This document shows positions 1 to 6,171 of a DNA stretch of 6,198 bases, in pieces. The first letter of the stretch is position 1. Every line of letters begins with the position of its first letter. The stretch lies in assembly GCA_022562835.1 (NCBI GenBank), contig JADFOM010000161.1, forward strand, positions 1 through 6,198. Reading direction: 5' to 3'. Source of the stretch: Acidobacteriota bacterium (GTDB taxonomy: Bacteria; Actinomycetota; Acidimicrobiia; Acidimicrobiales; SHLQ01). The notes beneath the pieces are model-generated. The model had not been told where the DNA came from. It did no database searches and saw only the letters and a program-made list of their open reading frames with translations. The position numbers and the translations under genes were made by a program.

Positions 1-159
1 GGACCCCACGCCGCGCGCCCACCCGTCGTCGGTTCCCTCGGCGAATCGGAATACGTCCGGGCGTGACCGGACCTGCTTACGGTTGCGAAACACCGCGATG
101 AGGATCACGGCGATGAACCAGATCGGGATGCCCAGAAGGGCGAGTGTGGCCCAGATCAT
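1..159 (-). CDS. Partial membrane-anchored protein (N-terminal 53 codons), function unknown
   Basis: The ATG at 159 overlaps the TGA of the preceding minus-strand gene in an ATGA arrangement, and the frame stays open to the left edge, so the C-terminus is missing. The visible part starts with a hydrophobic segment (about residues 2-24, beginning MIWATLALLGIPIWFIAV), then a positively charged stretch (RNRKQVRSR) and a soluble sequence. By the positive-inside rule this suggests an N-out, C-in single-pass anchor with a cytoplasmic domain. The start-stop overlap supports translational coupling with the gene at 156-461. I do not recognise the family. The layout loosely resembles small actinobacterial anchored proteins such as DUF2550, but too little is visible to assign it. 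Confidence 0.6.
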   Translation of the reverse strand, partial: MIWATLALLGIPIWFIAVILIAVFRNRKQVRSRPDVFRFAEGTDDGWARGVGS

Positions 160-461
160 GCGAGCCGCTCAAGGAAAGTGGATCGCCAGATTGGTCGGGG
201 TGAGGCATCGTCGGGGCCGAGTATCGCCCAAAGCATTACTACGCTACCCAATACATATCCTCCCAAGCTCAACATCAACACAAACGGCAGTACGAAGATG
301 AATACGAGTTGAGAGTATCGAAACCAGCGCCATCCACCGCGCCGCCAGAGAACCACAAAGCTGGCGAACGTGATCGCCGCACAGGGGATCGCTAGTTGTG
401 CGACGGCGCAGCTGGCGCGTCGTCGACCTGGAAAACGATTTCGTCCACGTAGCAATACCAC
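156..461 (-). CDS. Small multi-pass membrane protein, function unknown
   Basis: The frame encodes up to 101 aa from a GTG start. It is strongly hydrophobic, with one segment around residues 16-39, then a basic aromatic patch (WRRGGWRWFR), then a long apolar stretch around 47-81 that could form one or two more helices. The tail is short and polar. No catalytic motif or known family is apparent. The start is uncertain. GTG at 461 gives a 70-nt out-of-frame overlap with the zinc-finger gene and lacks a clear ribosome binding site. TTG at 455 is an alternative. GTG at 356 removes the overlap but cuts away most of the first hydrophobic segment. The stop shares ATGA with the next gene, so it probably belongs to the same operon. 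The region after the zinc-finger stop (below 392) is most securely coding. Confidence 0.55.
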   Translation of the reverse strand: MVLLRGRNRFPGRRRASCAVAQLAIPCAAITFASFVVLWRRGGWRWFRYSQLVFIFVLPFVLMLSLGGYVLGSVVMLWAILGPDDASPRPIWRSTFLERLA

Positions 462-697
462 CAGTTTTCGTCCGGCTCATAGGACCGGACCAACGGGTGT
501 TCCGATTGATGGGCATGTGAGGTTGCGTGTTTGCCAGGTGAATCATTGCAGCAGCCAACCTGCCCGCAACTCTGACAGAACCGAAGGTGCACCCAGTCGC
601 GATGCCCAGCAGCGATGCACTCGGCGCAGCCGTCGGCCGGCCACGGCTTGCGTTGAGATTGTAGGTCTTGAGGAACGTGCGGACACGGCGCGGTCAT
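392..697 (-). CDS. UBP-type zinc-finger domain protein
   Basis: This 101-aa protein is almost entirely one ZnF-UBP domain. Likely zinc ligands are C5 and H7 (CPH), C24 and C27 (CAEC), C41 and C44 (CQSCG), C49/C50, H57, H61 and H67. The WVHLRFC block, the GCCNDSPGKHA block, HPLVRS and the EPDENWWYCYVDE ending are the usual signature of stand-alone bacterial members of this family, and the length is typical. In eukaryotic deubiquitinases and HDAC6 the domain binds the free C-terminus of ubiquitin. The ligand in bacteria is not established, and no ubiquitin-like gene is visible here. The ATG at 697 has a GAAGGA ribosome binding site 6 nt upstream, inside the end of the acetyltransferase gene, and only 2 nt separate the two genes. 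It is probably cytoplasmic, as there is no signal peptide. Confidence 0.9.
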   Translation of the reverse strand: MTAPCPHVPQDLQSQRKPWPADGCAECIAAGHRDWVHLRFCQSCGQVGCCNDSPGKHATSHAHQSEHPLVRSYEPDENWWYCYVDEIVFQVDDAPAAPSHN

Positions 698-699
698 AT

Positions 700-1035
700 C
701 TAGTCCTTCGTGGCCCGCGTTGTGGTTTCGTTTCGACTCCGCTTGAAGTCGCCAAGCGTCTTGTTGTCCACCAGGTCCCCATAGTCGGGATGGCGTCTGA
801 TCCAGCCCGCCACGAACGGACAGGTCGGCACGATCACCGCTGAGCGGGCCCTTAGATCATCGAGCGTCATTCGAACGAGGAACGCGCCGGCGCCTGAACC
901 CTGATGGGCTTCGTCGATCTCGGTGTGCACTAACCAGTAGCGACCGTCGCGCAGCTCATAGTTAATGAATCCAACGACCTCATCAGCGTCGATTGCCTCG
1001 TACCGGTGCATCTCTGGGTTCTGTTGCACCAACAT
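700..1035 (-). CDS. Small GNAT-family N-acetyltransferase (COG2388 / Acetyltransf_CG type)
   Basis: The 111-aa protein has the compact GNAT layout: EMHRYEAIDADEVVGF at the start (residues 8-23), HTEID at 37-41, the acetyl-CoA pyrophosphate-binding loop QGSGAG at 45-50, then a block around 69-85 containing VPTCPFV and RHPDY. The PxCPFV...HPxY ending is characteristic of the short COG2388 subfamily, so C72 may be functionally important. The acceptor substrate is unknown. The frame stays open upstream to 1188, but that part overlaps the TetR gene and does not look like protein. ATG at 1035 is 4 nt after the TetR stop and gives the family's usual length; GTG at 1029 is an alternative. The basic tail after residue 97 is variable. 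The gene sits between a regulator and a zinc-finger gene in one tight operon. Confidence 0.9.
   Translation of the reverse strand: MLVQQNPEMHRYEAIDADEVVGFINYELRDGRYWLVHTEIDEAHQGSGAGAFLVRMTLDDLRARSAVIVPTCPFVAGWIRRHPDYGDLVDNKTLGDFKRSRNETTTRATKD
704..709 (-). promoter_or_regulatory. Ribosome binding site of the zinc-finger gene
   Basis: GAAGGA on the minus strand ends 6 nt before the ATG at 697. It lies within the last codons of the acetyltransferase gene, which confirms the start and suggests coupled translation. Confidence 0.6.
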
Positions 1036-1039
1036 CCGA

Positions 1040-1672
1040 TCAGCTCGCTGTCCGCCAGCTATCGACCAGCGAGCGAATCGCTGCGAACTGATCCTCGACC
1101 TCGGAATGGTCGGCTCCGCCACGGACAATGACTGCGAGTGAGAGCATGAACGAGACGAGTGTCTCGGTGTAGTGGCCGACGGCTTCACCGCGAATTTCGC
1201 CGACTGCGGCGGCTCGCTGGAGGGCCGCCCTCATGCTCGTGCGTATTTCGTCGCGAAAACGCGCCGAAATCGCAACCATCGCGTCGTCGCGGTTTCCTAG
1301 TTCAGTTGTGGAGTTGACCGCCAGGCATCCGCGGGAACGCATCGGTCCAGTGCTTTCTTGGTAGACGGCATCGATGAAGGCGAAGACATCCTCAAGCCCT
1401 GACGTTCCGTCGCGCACTCCGTGCAGGGCTGCGGTGCGCATCGAGAGATAGTGATCGATGGCGAGGCCGAACATTTCCTCTTTCGACCCGAACGAGTTGT
1501 AGAGCGACGACTTATTGAGTCCAGTCGCTTCGACGATGTCGGTCATGGACGCCGCTGCGTAACCCTTTTCCCAGAACAGGTCCACAAGGTTATTCAGAAC
1601 CTCATCCGTGTCGAATTGCCGCGGCCGACCCCGGCCTCTTGGCACCGTTTCGATGACCATAAGACCGACCAT
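1040..1672 (-). CDS. TetR/AcrR-family transcriptional regulator, probable repressor of the divergent exporter
   Basis: The 210-aa length is normal for TetR proteins. An N-terminal basic GRGRPRQF leads into the helix-turn-helix (about residues 24-64), with MTDIVEATGLNKSSLYNSFGS as the DNA-reading helices and KEEMF after it. The C-terminal part is a helical ligand-binding and dimerisation domain that contains RGCLAVN at 114-120, a motif shared by many TetR proteins of the NemR/ComR/YxaF sort. A single cysteine (C116) lies there. The gene is divergent from a DHA2 exporter across 122 nt holding two palindromic sites, so repression of both transcripts with relief by an effector is the expected model. 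The effector is unknown. ATG at 1672 follows a weak AGAGAA; ATG at 1660 is equally possible. It likely heads the operon running left through the acetyltransferase. Confidence 0.92.
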   Translation of the reverse strand: MVGLMVIETVPRGRGRPRQFDTDEVLNNLVDLFWEKGYAAASMTDIVEATGLNKSSLYNSFGSKEEMFGLAIDHYLSMRTAALHGVRDGTSGLEDVFAFIDAVYQESTGPMRSRGCLAVNSTTELGNRDDAMVAISARFRDEIRTSMRAALQRAAAVGEIRGEAVGHYTETLVSFMLSLAVIVRGGADHSEVEDQFAAIRSLVDSWRTAS

Positions 1673-1715
1673 AACAGATTCTCTAGAATATTGGAAGGAT
1701 CGGTAAAGAATTCGC

Positions 1716-1745
1716 TTGACATTTTCGAACCGACCGGTTCATAGT
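1716..1745 (+). promoter_or_regulatory. Predicted sigma-70-type promoter of the exporter gene
   Basis: A perfect TTGACA -35 box (1716-1721) is followed 18 nt later by CATAGT (1740-1745), which matches four of six -10 bases. This puts the start of transcription near 1752 and gives a leader of about 43 nt. The spacer and the edge of the -10 box contain a palindromic operator candidate. Confidence 0.6.
1727..1740. promoter_or_regulatory. Candidate TetR operator 1
   Basis: GAACCG-AC-CGGTTC is a perfect inverted repeat with 6-nt arms and a 2-nt centre. It occupies the spacer between the -35 and -10 boxes of the exporter promoter, where a bound TetR dimer would block RNA polymerase. A related site lies 36 bp downstream. 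The binding protein is inferred from the adjacent divergent regulator gene. Confidence 0.6.
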
Positions 1746-1758
1746 GGGTTTCATCGAA

Positions 1759-1775
1759 TACTGAACCGATCAGTA
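1759..1775. promoter_or_regulatory. Candidate TetR operator 2
   Basis: TACTGA-ACCGA-TCAGTA is a perfect inverted repeat with 6-nt arms and a 5-nt centre. It includes GAACCGATC, close to the GAACCGACC of operator 1. It lies in the predicted 5' leader of the exporter gene, just upstream of its ribosome binding site. Confidence 0.55.
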
Positions 1776-1785
1776 CATAGTGCCC

Positions 1786-1790
1786 AGGAG
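1786..1790 (+). promoter_or_regulatory. Ribosome binding site of the exporter gene
   Basis: AGGAG ends 4 nt before the ATG at 1795. It decides that start over an in-frame GTG at 1780, which would fall inside the second repeat of the operator region. Confidence 0.65.
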
Positions 1791-1794
1791 CGAT

Positions 1795-3450
1795 ATGAGC
1801 AGCCAATCCGCAACGTTGAACACAAGCGACACAGACGGCAAAGCAGTCGCACGCGACCCCCGCCGCTGGTTGATCCTTGCTGTGATGTCACTCGGGACGC
1901 TCATCGTTTTCCTCGACCTGACCGTCGTGAACACCGCGCTCCCCTCAATCGCTTCAGACCTGGGCGCATCAAACTCAGATCTCCAGTGGGTCGTCGACTC
2001 CTACGTGCTTGTCCTAGCCGGTCTGCTCATGCTCGCCGGCTCGATCGGCGATCGTTACGGCCGCAAGCGATGGATGACCGCTGGGCTCCTATTCTTTGCT
2101 CTCGGCTCGGTCGTCGGCGGCCTCGCAACCAGCGTCGAGACACTGATCTTGGCCCGAGCCATCCAGGGACTCGGCGCAGCGTTTGTCCTCCCAGCGACAC
2201 TCAGCATCGTCACAAATACCTTCGACCGCGACGAACGCGGCAAAGCCATCGCCATCTGGACCGCGGTTGGAGGGATCGGTATCGGATTTGGGCCGGCGAT
2301 CGGCGGTTACCTGATCGACCGGTGGGACTGGTCGGCCGCCTTCTGGATCCACATCCCAGTGATCGCGGTGGCCCTCGTCGGACAGACGGTCGTCAAAGAG
2401 TCTCGAGATCCTCGCCATGTCGGTCTCGACGTGCCCGGCGCGGTGACCGCCACACTCGGAATCTCGGCACTCGTGTTTGCGATCATCCAAGGCAACGAGG
2501 CGGGCTGGACCTCACCGTTGATCATCTCTAGCTTCACCGCCGCGGCCATACTGCTAGCTGCGTTCGTCAGAATCGAACAACGAGCCAAGTACCCGATGTT
2601 GCCACTGAAGTTCTTTCGAAACCGCGACTTCACCGGCTCGGTGCTGGTCATTGGCATGATGTTCTTCGCGGGACCAGCCACGTTCTTCTTCCTGACCCAG
2701 TTCTTCCAGCTCGTGCAAGGTCGCGACCCATTCGAGGCTGGTCTGCTCATCCTGCCAAACGCCGCCGCTATCGTGTTCGCCTCGGCACTCGCTCCGACCG
2801 TTACCAAAAGGTTCGGCCCTAAGCGGACCGTGATGTTCTCGGTAGCCACGATGGCTCTAGCCGCGGCACTGTTCGCCGGGATCGAGAGCGATTGGTCATC
2901 GCTTCACGAGATCGGCTTGATCATGTTGTTCGGGTTCGGCTTCGGGCTTGGGATGCCGGCGCTGACCGACTCGATCATGGCAGCCGTTCCCGTCGAGGAC
3001 GCTGGCGTGGGATCGGCGGTCAACGACGTCAGTCGCGAGCTTGGCTCAGCGCTAGGCATAGCGGTGTTGGGCAGCTTCATCTCTGCTCTATACCGTTCCA
3101 ACGTCGACGACGTACTGACCGGTCAGGTCGACGGCGACGTTGTCGAGATGGCCCAGGAAGGACTCGGCGTCTTAGCTGGCCAGAGTGCAACACTGACCCC
3201 CGACGTTGCACAAACCGCCTTCGCCGGCGCGAGCAGCGCCTTCATCGACGCCATGAACTCAGGTTTCTGGCTGAGCGCCGCGGTACTTGCGAGTGGCGTA
3301 GTCATAGCGGCGGTGATGTTGCCCAACAAGGCCAGAGTGGTCCAAGTTGAACGGACCCCCGACGAGGCCGAGGACCCGATCGTTCGAATTGACATCGTTC
3401 AACAACCTGAGCCGGCACTCGTATCCGCTGGCGACGGACCGCCCAACTAG
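1795..3450 (+). CDS. DHA2-family (EmrB/QacA type) major facilitator exporter
   Basis: The 551-aa product has the length and about 14 membrane helices of the DHA2 drug:proton antiporter family. Family motifs are clear: LDLTVVNTALP at 40-50 (motif D), GSIGDRYGRKR at 82-92 (motif A, loop 2-3), RAIQGLGAAF at 121-130 (motif B, helix 4) and GFGPAIGGYL at 164-173 (motif C, the antiporter signature of helix 5). AGVGSAVNDVSRELGSALG around 403-421 is typical of the second half. The first 24 residues and the last 40 or so, acidic then proline-rich, are hydrophilic and presumably cytoplasmic. The protein should export a drug or metabolite across the inner membrane in exchange for protons; the substrate cannot be read from sequence. 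The divergent TetR gene and the operators upstream suggest substrate-induced expression. The ATG at 1795 is chosen for its AGGAG site. Confidence 0.95.
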   Translation: MSSQSATLNTSDTDGKAVARDPRRWLILAVMSLGTLIVFLDLTVVNTALPSIASDLGASNSDLQWVVDSYVLVLAGLLMLAGSIGDRYGRKRWMTAGLLFFALGSVVGGLATSVETLILARAIQGLGAAFVLPATLSIVTNTFDRDERGKAIAIWTAVGGIGIGFGPAIGGYLIDRWDWSAAFWIHIPVIAVALVGQTVVKESRDPRHVGLDVPGAVTATLGISALVFAIIQGNEAGWTSPLIISSFTAAAILLAAFVRIEQRAKYPMLPLKFFRNRDFTGSVLVIGMMFFAGPATFFFLTQFFQLVQGRDPFEAGLLILPNAAAIVFASALAPTVTKRFGPKRTVMFSVATMALAAALFAGIESDWSSLHEIGLIMLFGFGFGLGMPALTDSIMAAVPVEDAGVGSAVNDVSRELGSALGIAVLGSFISALYRSNVDDVLTGQVDGDVVEMAQEGLGVLAGQSATLTPDVAQTAFAGASSAFIDAMNSGFWLSAAVLASGVVIAAVMLPNKARVVQVERTPDEAEDPIVRIDIVQQPEPALVSAGDGPPN

Positions 3451-3481
3451 GCGCTGGTTTCATAAAGCCGTCGAATGCGGA

Positions 3482-3504
3482 CGGTACCATCGCTGCGCGG
3501 TACC
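3482..3504. repeat. Paired CGGTACC motif in the exporter-synthetase gap
   Basis: CGGTACC occurs at 3482-3488 and again at 3498-3504. Because GGTACC is self-complementary, the pair can also form a 6-bp stem with a 10-nt loop. No T-run follows, so it is not a convincing intrinsic terminator. It may be a protein-binding site upstream of the next gene. The rest of the 137-nt gap shows no clear promoter. Confidence 0.3.
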
Positions 3505-3575
3505 TTAAGACTACGCGACCGTGGCGCGGGAAGGGCCCGTCGATGCTCCATTTCATTCTGACCGTCTCCAAGTCC

Positions 3576-3581
3576 AGGAGG
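3576..3581 (+). promoter_or_regulatory. Ribosome binding site of the synthetase-like gene
   Basis: AGGAGG, a full Shine-Dalgarno match, ends 6 nt before an in-frame GTG at 3588. This is the strongest argument for that start over the upstream ATG at 3543, which has a weaker GGGAAGGG upstream. Confidence 0.65.
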
Positions 3582-3587
3582 CGGTCC

Positions 3588-5285
3588 GTGGACCAACCGA
3601 TCGAAGCCCTTCTAAAGTCCGATTCTTCTCCTTCGATGAGCGAAGCAGCCAACCATGTTTGGTGGTCATCGAACCGCGGAGCAGTCCAATTTGGCGGATG
3701 GACCGATGAGTCGTGCGTCCCGTGGCAAGTGATGCCCGATCAGCTTGTGGCAGTGGGGGGCGAGCCGGTCGCAATCGAGCGACCGGTCGAGAACGGGGCC
3801 GCATTCCTGAAATGGTTGGCAGAATCTTCGCGGTCGCTAGCGTCCATGGCGACCGATGTCGACGGCCTCTATGCCCTCTTGCGATTCGACAGAAGTGGCG
3901 AGGGCGGCATCGTAACCGATCCCTTCGGTGTACACGCGATCTACTCGGGCGAGACTCGGTCGGCCACAATCTTCTCCAACAAGGCCAACCTGGTCGCCGC
4001 TGCGATGGAGGCGGAGCTAGGCCATCCTGTCGGGCCAGATCCAGAAGCGCTTGCGATGGTCGTCGTCCTCGGTCACATGGTGGGTGATGAAACCGGATAC
4101 CGAGGGGTCTCGACCTTGCCGTTCGGGTGCAACGTGTCCATCGACAGGAAGTGCAGGGTGTCGATCGAAAAGACACAAGCGGATCCGTGGGATGTGGATG
4201 TGCGCCCTTCGGGTCCTTCAGTCTCCGAACTCGACGCGGTCGAAGACCGCATGGTGCGGCTCATTCGATCTGTGCTCACCCTCAATCCCGACAACCCAAT
4301 AGCCGAGCTCACCGCTGGACGGGACTCCCGACTAGTACTCGCCCTGCTGTCTCGGGCTGGCCTCCTCGATGAGATCACCTTCTTCACACGCGGTGGAGAG
4401 AACACCCCCGACTTCGAAGGTGCGTCGACAATCGCAGACCGCCTGAATCTGAATCACGTTCGAACTTGGTGGCCGATTCCACTTGCGGGCTACACGGCCC
4501 TCTATGAGGAGCATGTTGAGCGCGTATCCGGGCAGCTCGGCTGCTGGGAGTCGAGCGAGAGCAGAGAACTGCCGAACGCAACCTTCTCCGGTCTGCTGGG
4601 CGAAACGTTGCGCGCGACCAATCCGCACTTCAGCGGTCAACGTGACCTAGACGTGCTCCGAGATCGGTTCATCCAGGTTGCGCGAAACAGAGCAGGGCCA
4701 CTGAAACAGCCGGAGCTCGAACACGCCCTCGAAAGACTCGCTGCCGTGCTGCGCGAGCCACTCGACGAGGGATATCCCCCCGAAATCTTGAGTGACATCT
4801 TCTTTTTCAAGCATCAAATGCGTCGTCGGCTCGGTGCGCAGATGGATCGCCATTTTCGTCACTTCTACCCTCTCTACGTCGATGGAGCGGCGCGTACGAC
4901 GTTCCAGTGGGGACCCACATCTCGCAGCGAGGACCTCCTACGTCGAGCACTTATGGATAGAGCCGATCTTGATCTCGGTGACTTGGGCTTCAGTCAGCCG
5001 AACAGGAAGACACCTCTCGCCAAGGTCGGCAAACATTCTGGCAAGTACCCATCGGTAAGACTGAGCGAGGGTGAACCTGGGTCTCGTGGTCTCATCAAGC
5101 TCGAGGCTCCCAGACGCGAAAACGCAATCACAGAGATACTCGAGGCGGCGGAGAATCCCAGGGGCTTTGAAATCATCGACCGAGACCAGTTCACGACGAT
5201 GCTCGCCAACTACGACGCACTACCAACTATCGACCGCATCAAGCTCCATTGCGCGCTGACCCCAATCATCTTCATGCGGGACTAA
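3588..5285 (+). CDS. Asparagine-synthetase-like protein with degenerate glutaminase domain
   Basis: The GTG start gives 565 aa; ATG at 3543 would add 15 residues with an unlikely composition. Residues 90-130 (DVDGLYALLRFD, then TDPFGVHAIY, then FSNKANL) match the second half of the class II glutaminase domain of AsnB proteins, but the catalytic Cys2 is absent and the first 85 residues are strongly diverged. The domain is therefore unlikely to release ammonia from glutamine. Residues 215-455 resemble the Asn_synthase domain, with an ATP-pyrophosphatase loop LTAGRDSR at 241-248 (canonical SGGxDS), a following FTRGG...DFEGASTIADRL segment and GLLGE at 335-339. This variant loop occurs in synthase-related proteins of unknown substrate. 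It may adenylate a carboxylate to form an amide, but a true asparagine synthetase is doubtful. It lies 137 nt after the exporter and 46 nt before the thioesterase. Confidence 0.8.
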   Translation: MDQPIEALLKSDSSPSMSEAANHVWWSSNRGAVQFGGWTDESCVPWQVMPDQLVAVGGEPVAIERPVENGAAFLKWLAESSRSLASMATDVDGLYALLRFDRSGEGGIVTDPFGVHAIYSGETRSATIFSNKANLVAAAMEAELGHPVGPDPEALAMVVVLGHMVGDETGYRGVSTLPFGCNVSIDRKCRVSIEKTQADPWDVDVRPSGPSVSELDAVEDRMVRLIRSVLTLNPDNPIAELTAGRDSRLVLALLSRAGLLDEITFFTRGGENTPDFEGASTIADRLNLNHVRTWWPIPLAGYTALYEEHVERVSGQLGCWESSESRELPNATFSGLLGETLRATNPHFSGQRDLDVLRDRFIQVARNRAGPLKQPELEHALERLAAVLREPLDEGYPPEILSDIFFFKHQMRRRLGAQMDRHFRHFYPLYVDGAARTTFQWGPTSRSEDLLRRALMDRADLDLGDLGFSQPNRKTPLAKVGKHSGKYPSVRLSEGEPGSRGLIKLEAPRRENAITEILEAAENPRGFEIIDRDQFTTMLANYDALPTIDRIKLHCALTPIIFMRD

Positions 5286-5331
5286 AGCGCCACAACCACC
5301 CGACGGGATCCAGCTCGATAACGTTGGCCGC

Positions 5332-6132
5332 TTGAGCACTTTTGCCGAACTCCTCGACAGCCTCACAGACCATGGCGAGGGTCGCTCGACCGTCACGATC
5401 ACCGACGACTGGTTGCAGGGCCGCACCGCCTACGGCGGGCTGACCGCCGCGCTCTGCTTCGAGGCCACCCGCTCCATCGTTGACGACCTCCCCGTTCGGG
5501 CCGCGCAGATCAGTTTCATCGGTCCCGTATCCGCAGGGGTCAGCCTTACCGCAACCTTGCTGCGACGAGGACGCACCGCCGCCTTCGTCGGGGTGGACGC
5601 AACGGTTGATGGCGACCTTGCCGCGCGCGGTGTTTTCACATTCGGCGTCACACGCGACTCGGCTCTCAACTTCGCCGCCTTGCCGATGCCGGAGGTCGGC
5701 ATGCCGGAGGACCATGAGCGCCGAGTCCATGCAGAAATCGATGGCGATGGCTCCGGTGCACCAACCTTTGTGAACAACTTCGAGTTCAGGCCGACTCTCG
5801 TCGACAACAGTGTCGACGGTGGTGCAGAGTCGGGCGTCTGGCTGCGTCTACGCGACGACGACGCTCCGGCGTCAGCGGCAAGCCTGCTGGCGCTGGCCGA
5901 CGGCCCGCCGCCAGCGGCTCTTGGGCTACTCGGTGAAAGAGTGCCGCTCAGCTCCATGACCTGGATGGCGGAGTTTCTAACCGACGGCATCGACGACGGG
6001 TCCGCCTGGTACTTCACCCGGGCTATCGCGGAGTCCGCTCGCAGCGGCTACTCCAGTCAGGAGATGACGCTGTGGGATGCCGCCGGAGCGCCCATCATGA
6101 TCGGGCGTCAGACCATCGCCATCTTCGGATAG
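5332..6132 (+). CDS. Acyl-CoA thioesterase, double-hotdog (TesB/4HBT-like)
   Basis: The 266-aa protein has two hotdog halves. The first (about 1-110) has DDWLQGRTAYGGLTAAL at 25-41, the conserved loop into the central helix, and FIGPVSAGVSLTATLLRRGR. The second (about 148-266) has LALADGPPPA around 186-195, SSMTWMAEFL at 207-216 and LWDAAGAPIMIGRQTIAIF at the end. By spacing, D190, T210 and Q260 may correspond to the Asp, Thr and Gln catalytic set of E. coli TesB; this is inferred, not aligned. It should hydrolyse acyl-CoA to free acid and CoA in the cytoplasm. The only usable start is TTG at 5332, since no ATG or GTG occurs in frame between there and the preceding stop at 5285. No clear ribosome binding site is seen. 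It may be co-transcribed with the synthetase-like gene. Confidence 0.88.
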   Translation: MSTFAELLDSLTDHGEGRSTVTITDDWLQGRTAYGGLTAALCFEATRSIVDDLPVRAAQISFIGPVSAGVSLTATLLRRGRTAAFVGVDATVDGDLAARGVFTFGVTRDSALNFAALPMPEVGMPEDHERRVHAEIDGDGSGAPTFVNNFEFRPTLVDNSVDGGAESGVWLRLRDDDAPASAASLLALADGPPPAALGLLGERVPLSSMTWMAEFLTDGIDDGSAWYFTRAIAESARSGYSSQEMTLWDAAGAPIMIGRQTIAIFG

Positions 6133-6138
6133 GCAGCC

Positions 6139-6171
6139 GAACCGGTCACAAATTCAGCGACAAACCGGTCA
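6139..6171. repeat. Direct repeat AACCGGTCA in the 3' flank
   Basis: AACCGGTCA occurs exactly at 6140-6148 and 6163-6171, 23 bp apart. The first copy, extended to GAACCGGTC, is identical to nine bases of the reverse complement of operator 1. It could be a regulatory site for a neighbouring gene beyond the window, or chance. Confidence 0.3.

Noticed and set aside
370..843. 157-codon plus-strand frame across the zinc-finger and acetyltransferase genes
   Set aside because: It is an antisense reading of two genes with clear family signatures, and its composition is basic and low in complexity.
1716..2531. 271-codon open frame on the plus strand overlapping the exporter
   Set aside because: The product is dominated by Arg, Pro and Asp, as expected from an out-of-frame reading of the exporter gene, which itself shows clear family motifs.
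3483..3504. Intrinsic terminator after the exporter gene
   Set aside because: The GGTACC stem is only 6 bp with a 10-nt loop and is followed by TTAAGACT rather than a T-run.
3451..3587. Lasso-peptide or other small precursor peptide gene next to the synthetase-like gene
   Set aside because: No short frame with a leader/core pattern and ribosome binding site is seen in the gap, and no partner protease or recognition gene is present.
3553..4176. Long open frame on the minus strand opposite the synthetase-like gene
   Set aside because: Its translation is arginine- and serine-rich low-complexity sequence with no domain. It is an antisense shadow of a well-supported GC-rich gene.
5430..6017. 195-codon minus-strand frame opposite the thioesterase
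   Set aside because: It is Ser/Arg/Pro-rich with no recognisable fold, and the plus-strand thioesterase fits a known family end to end.
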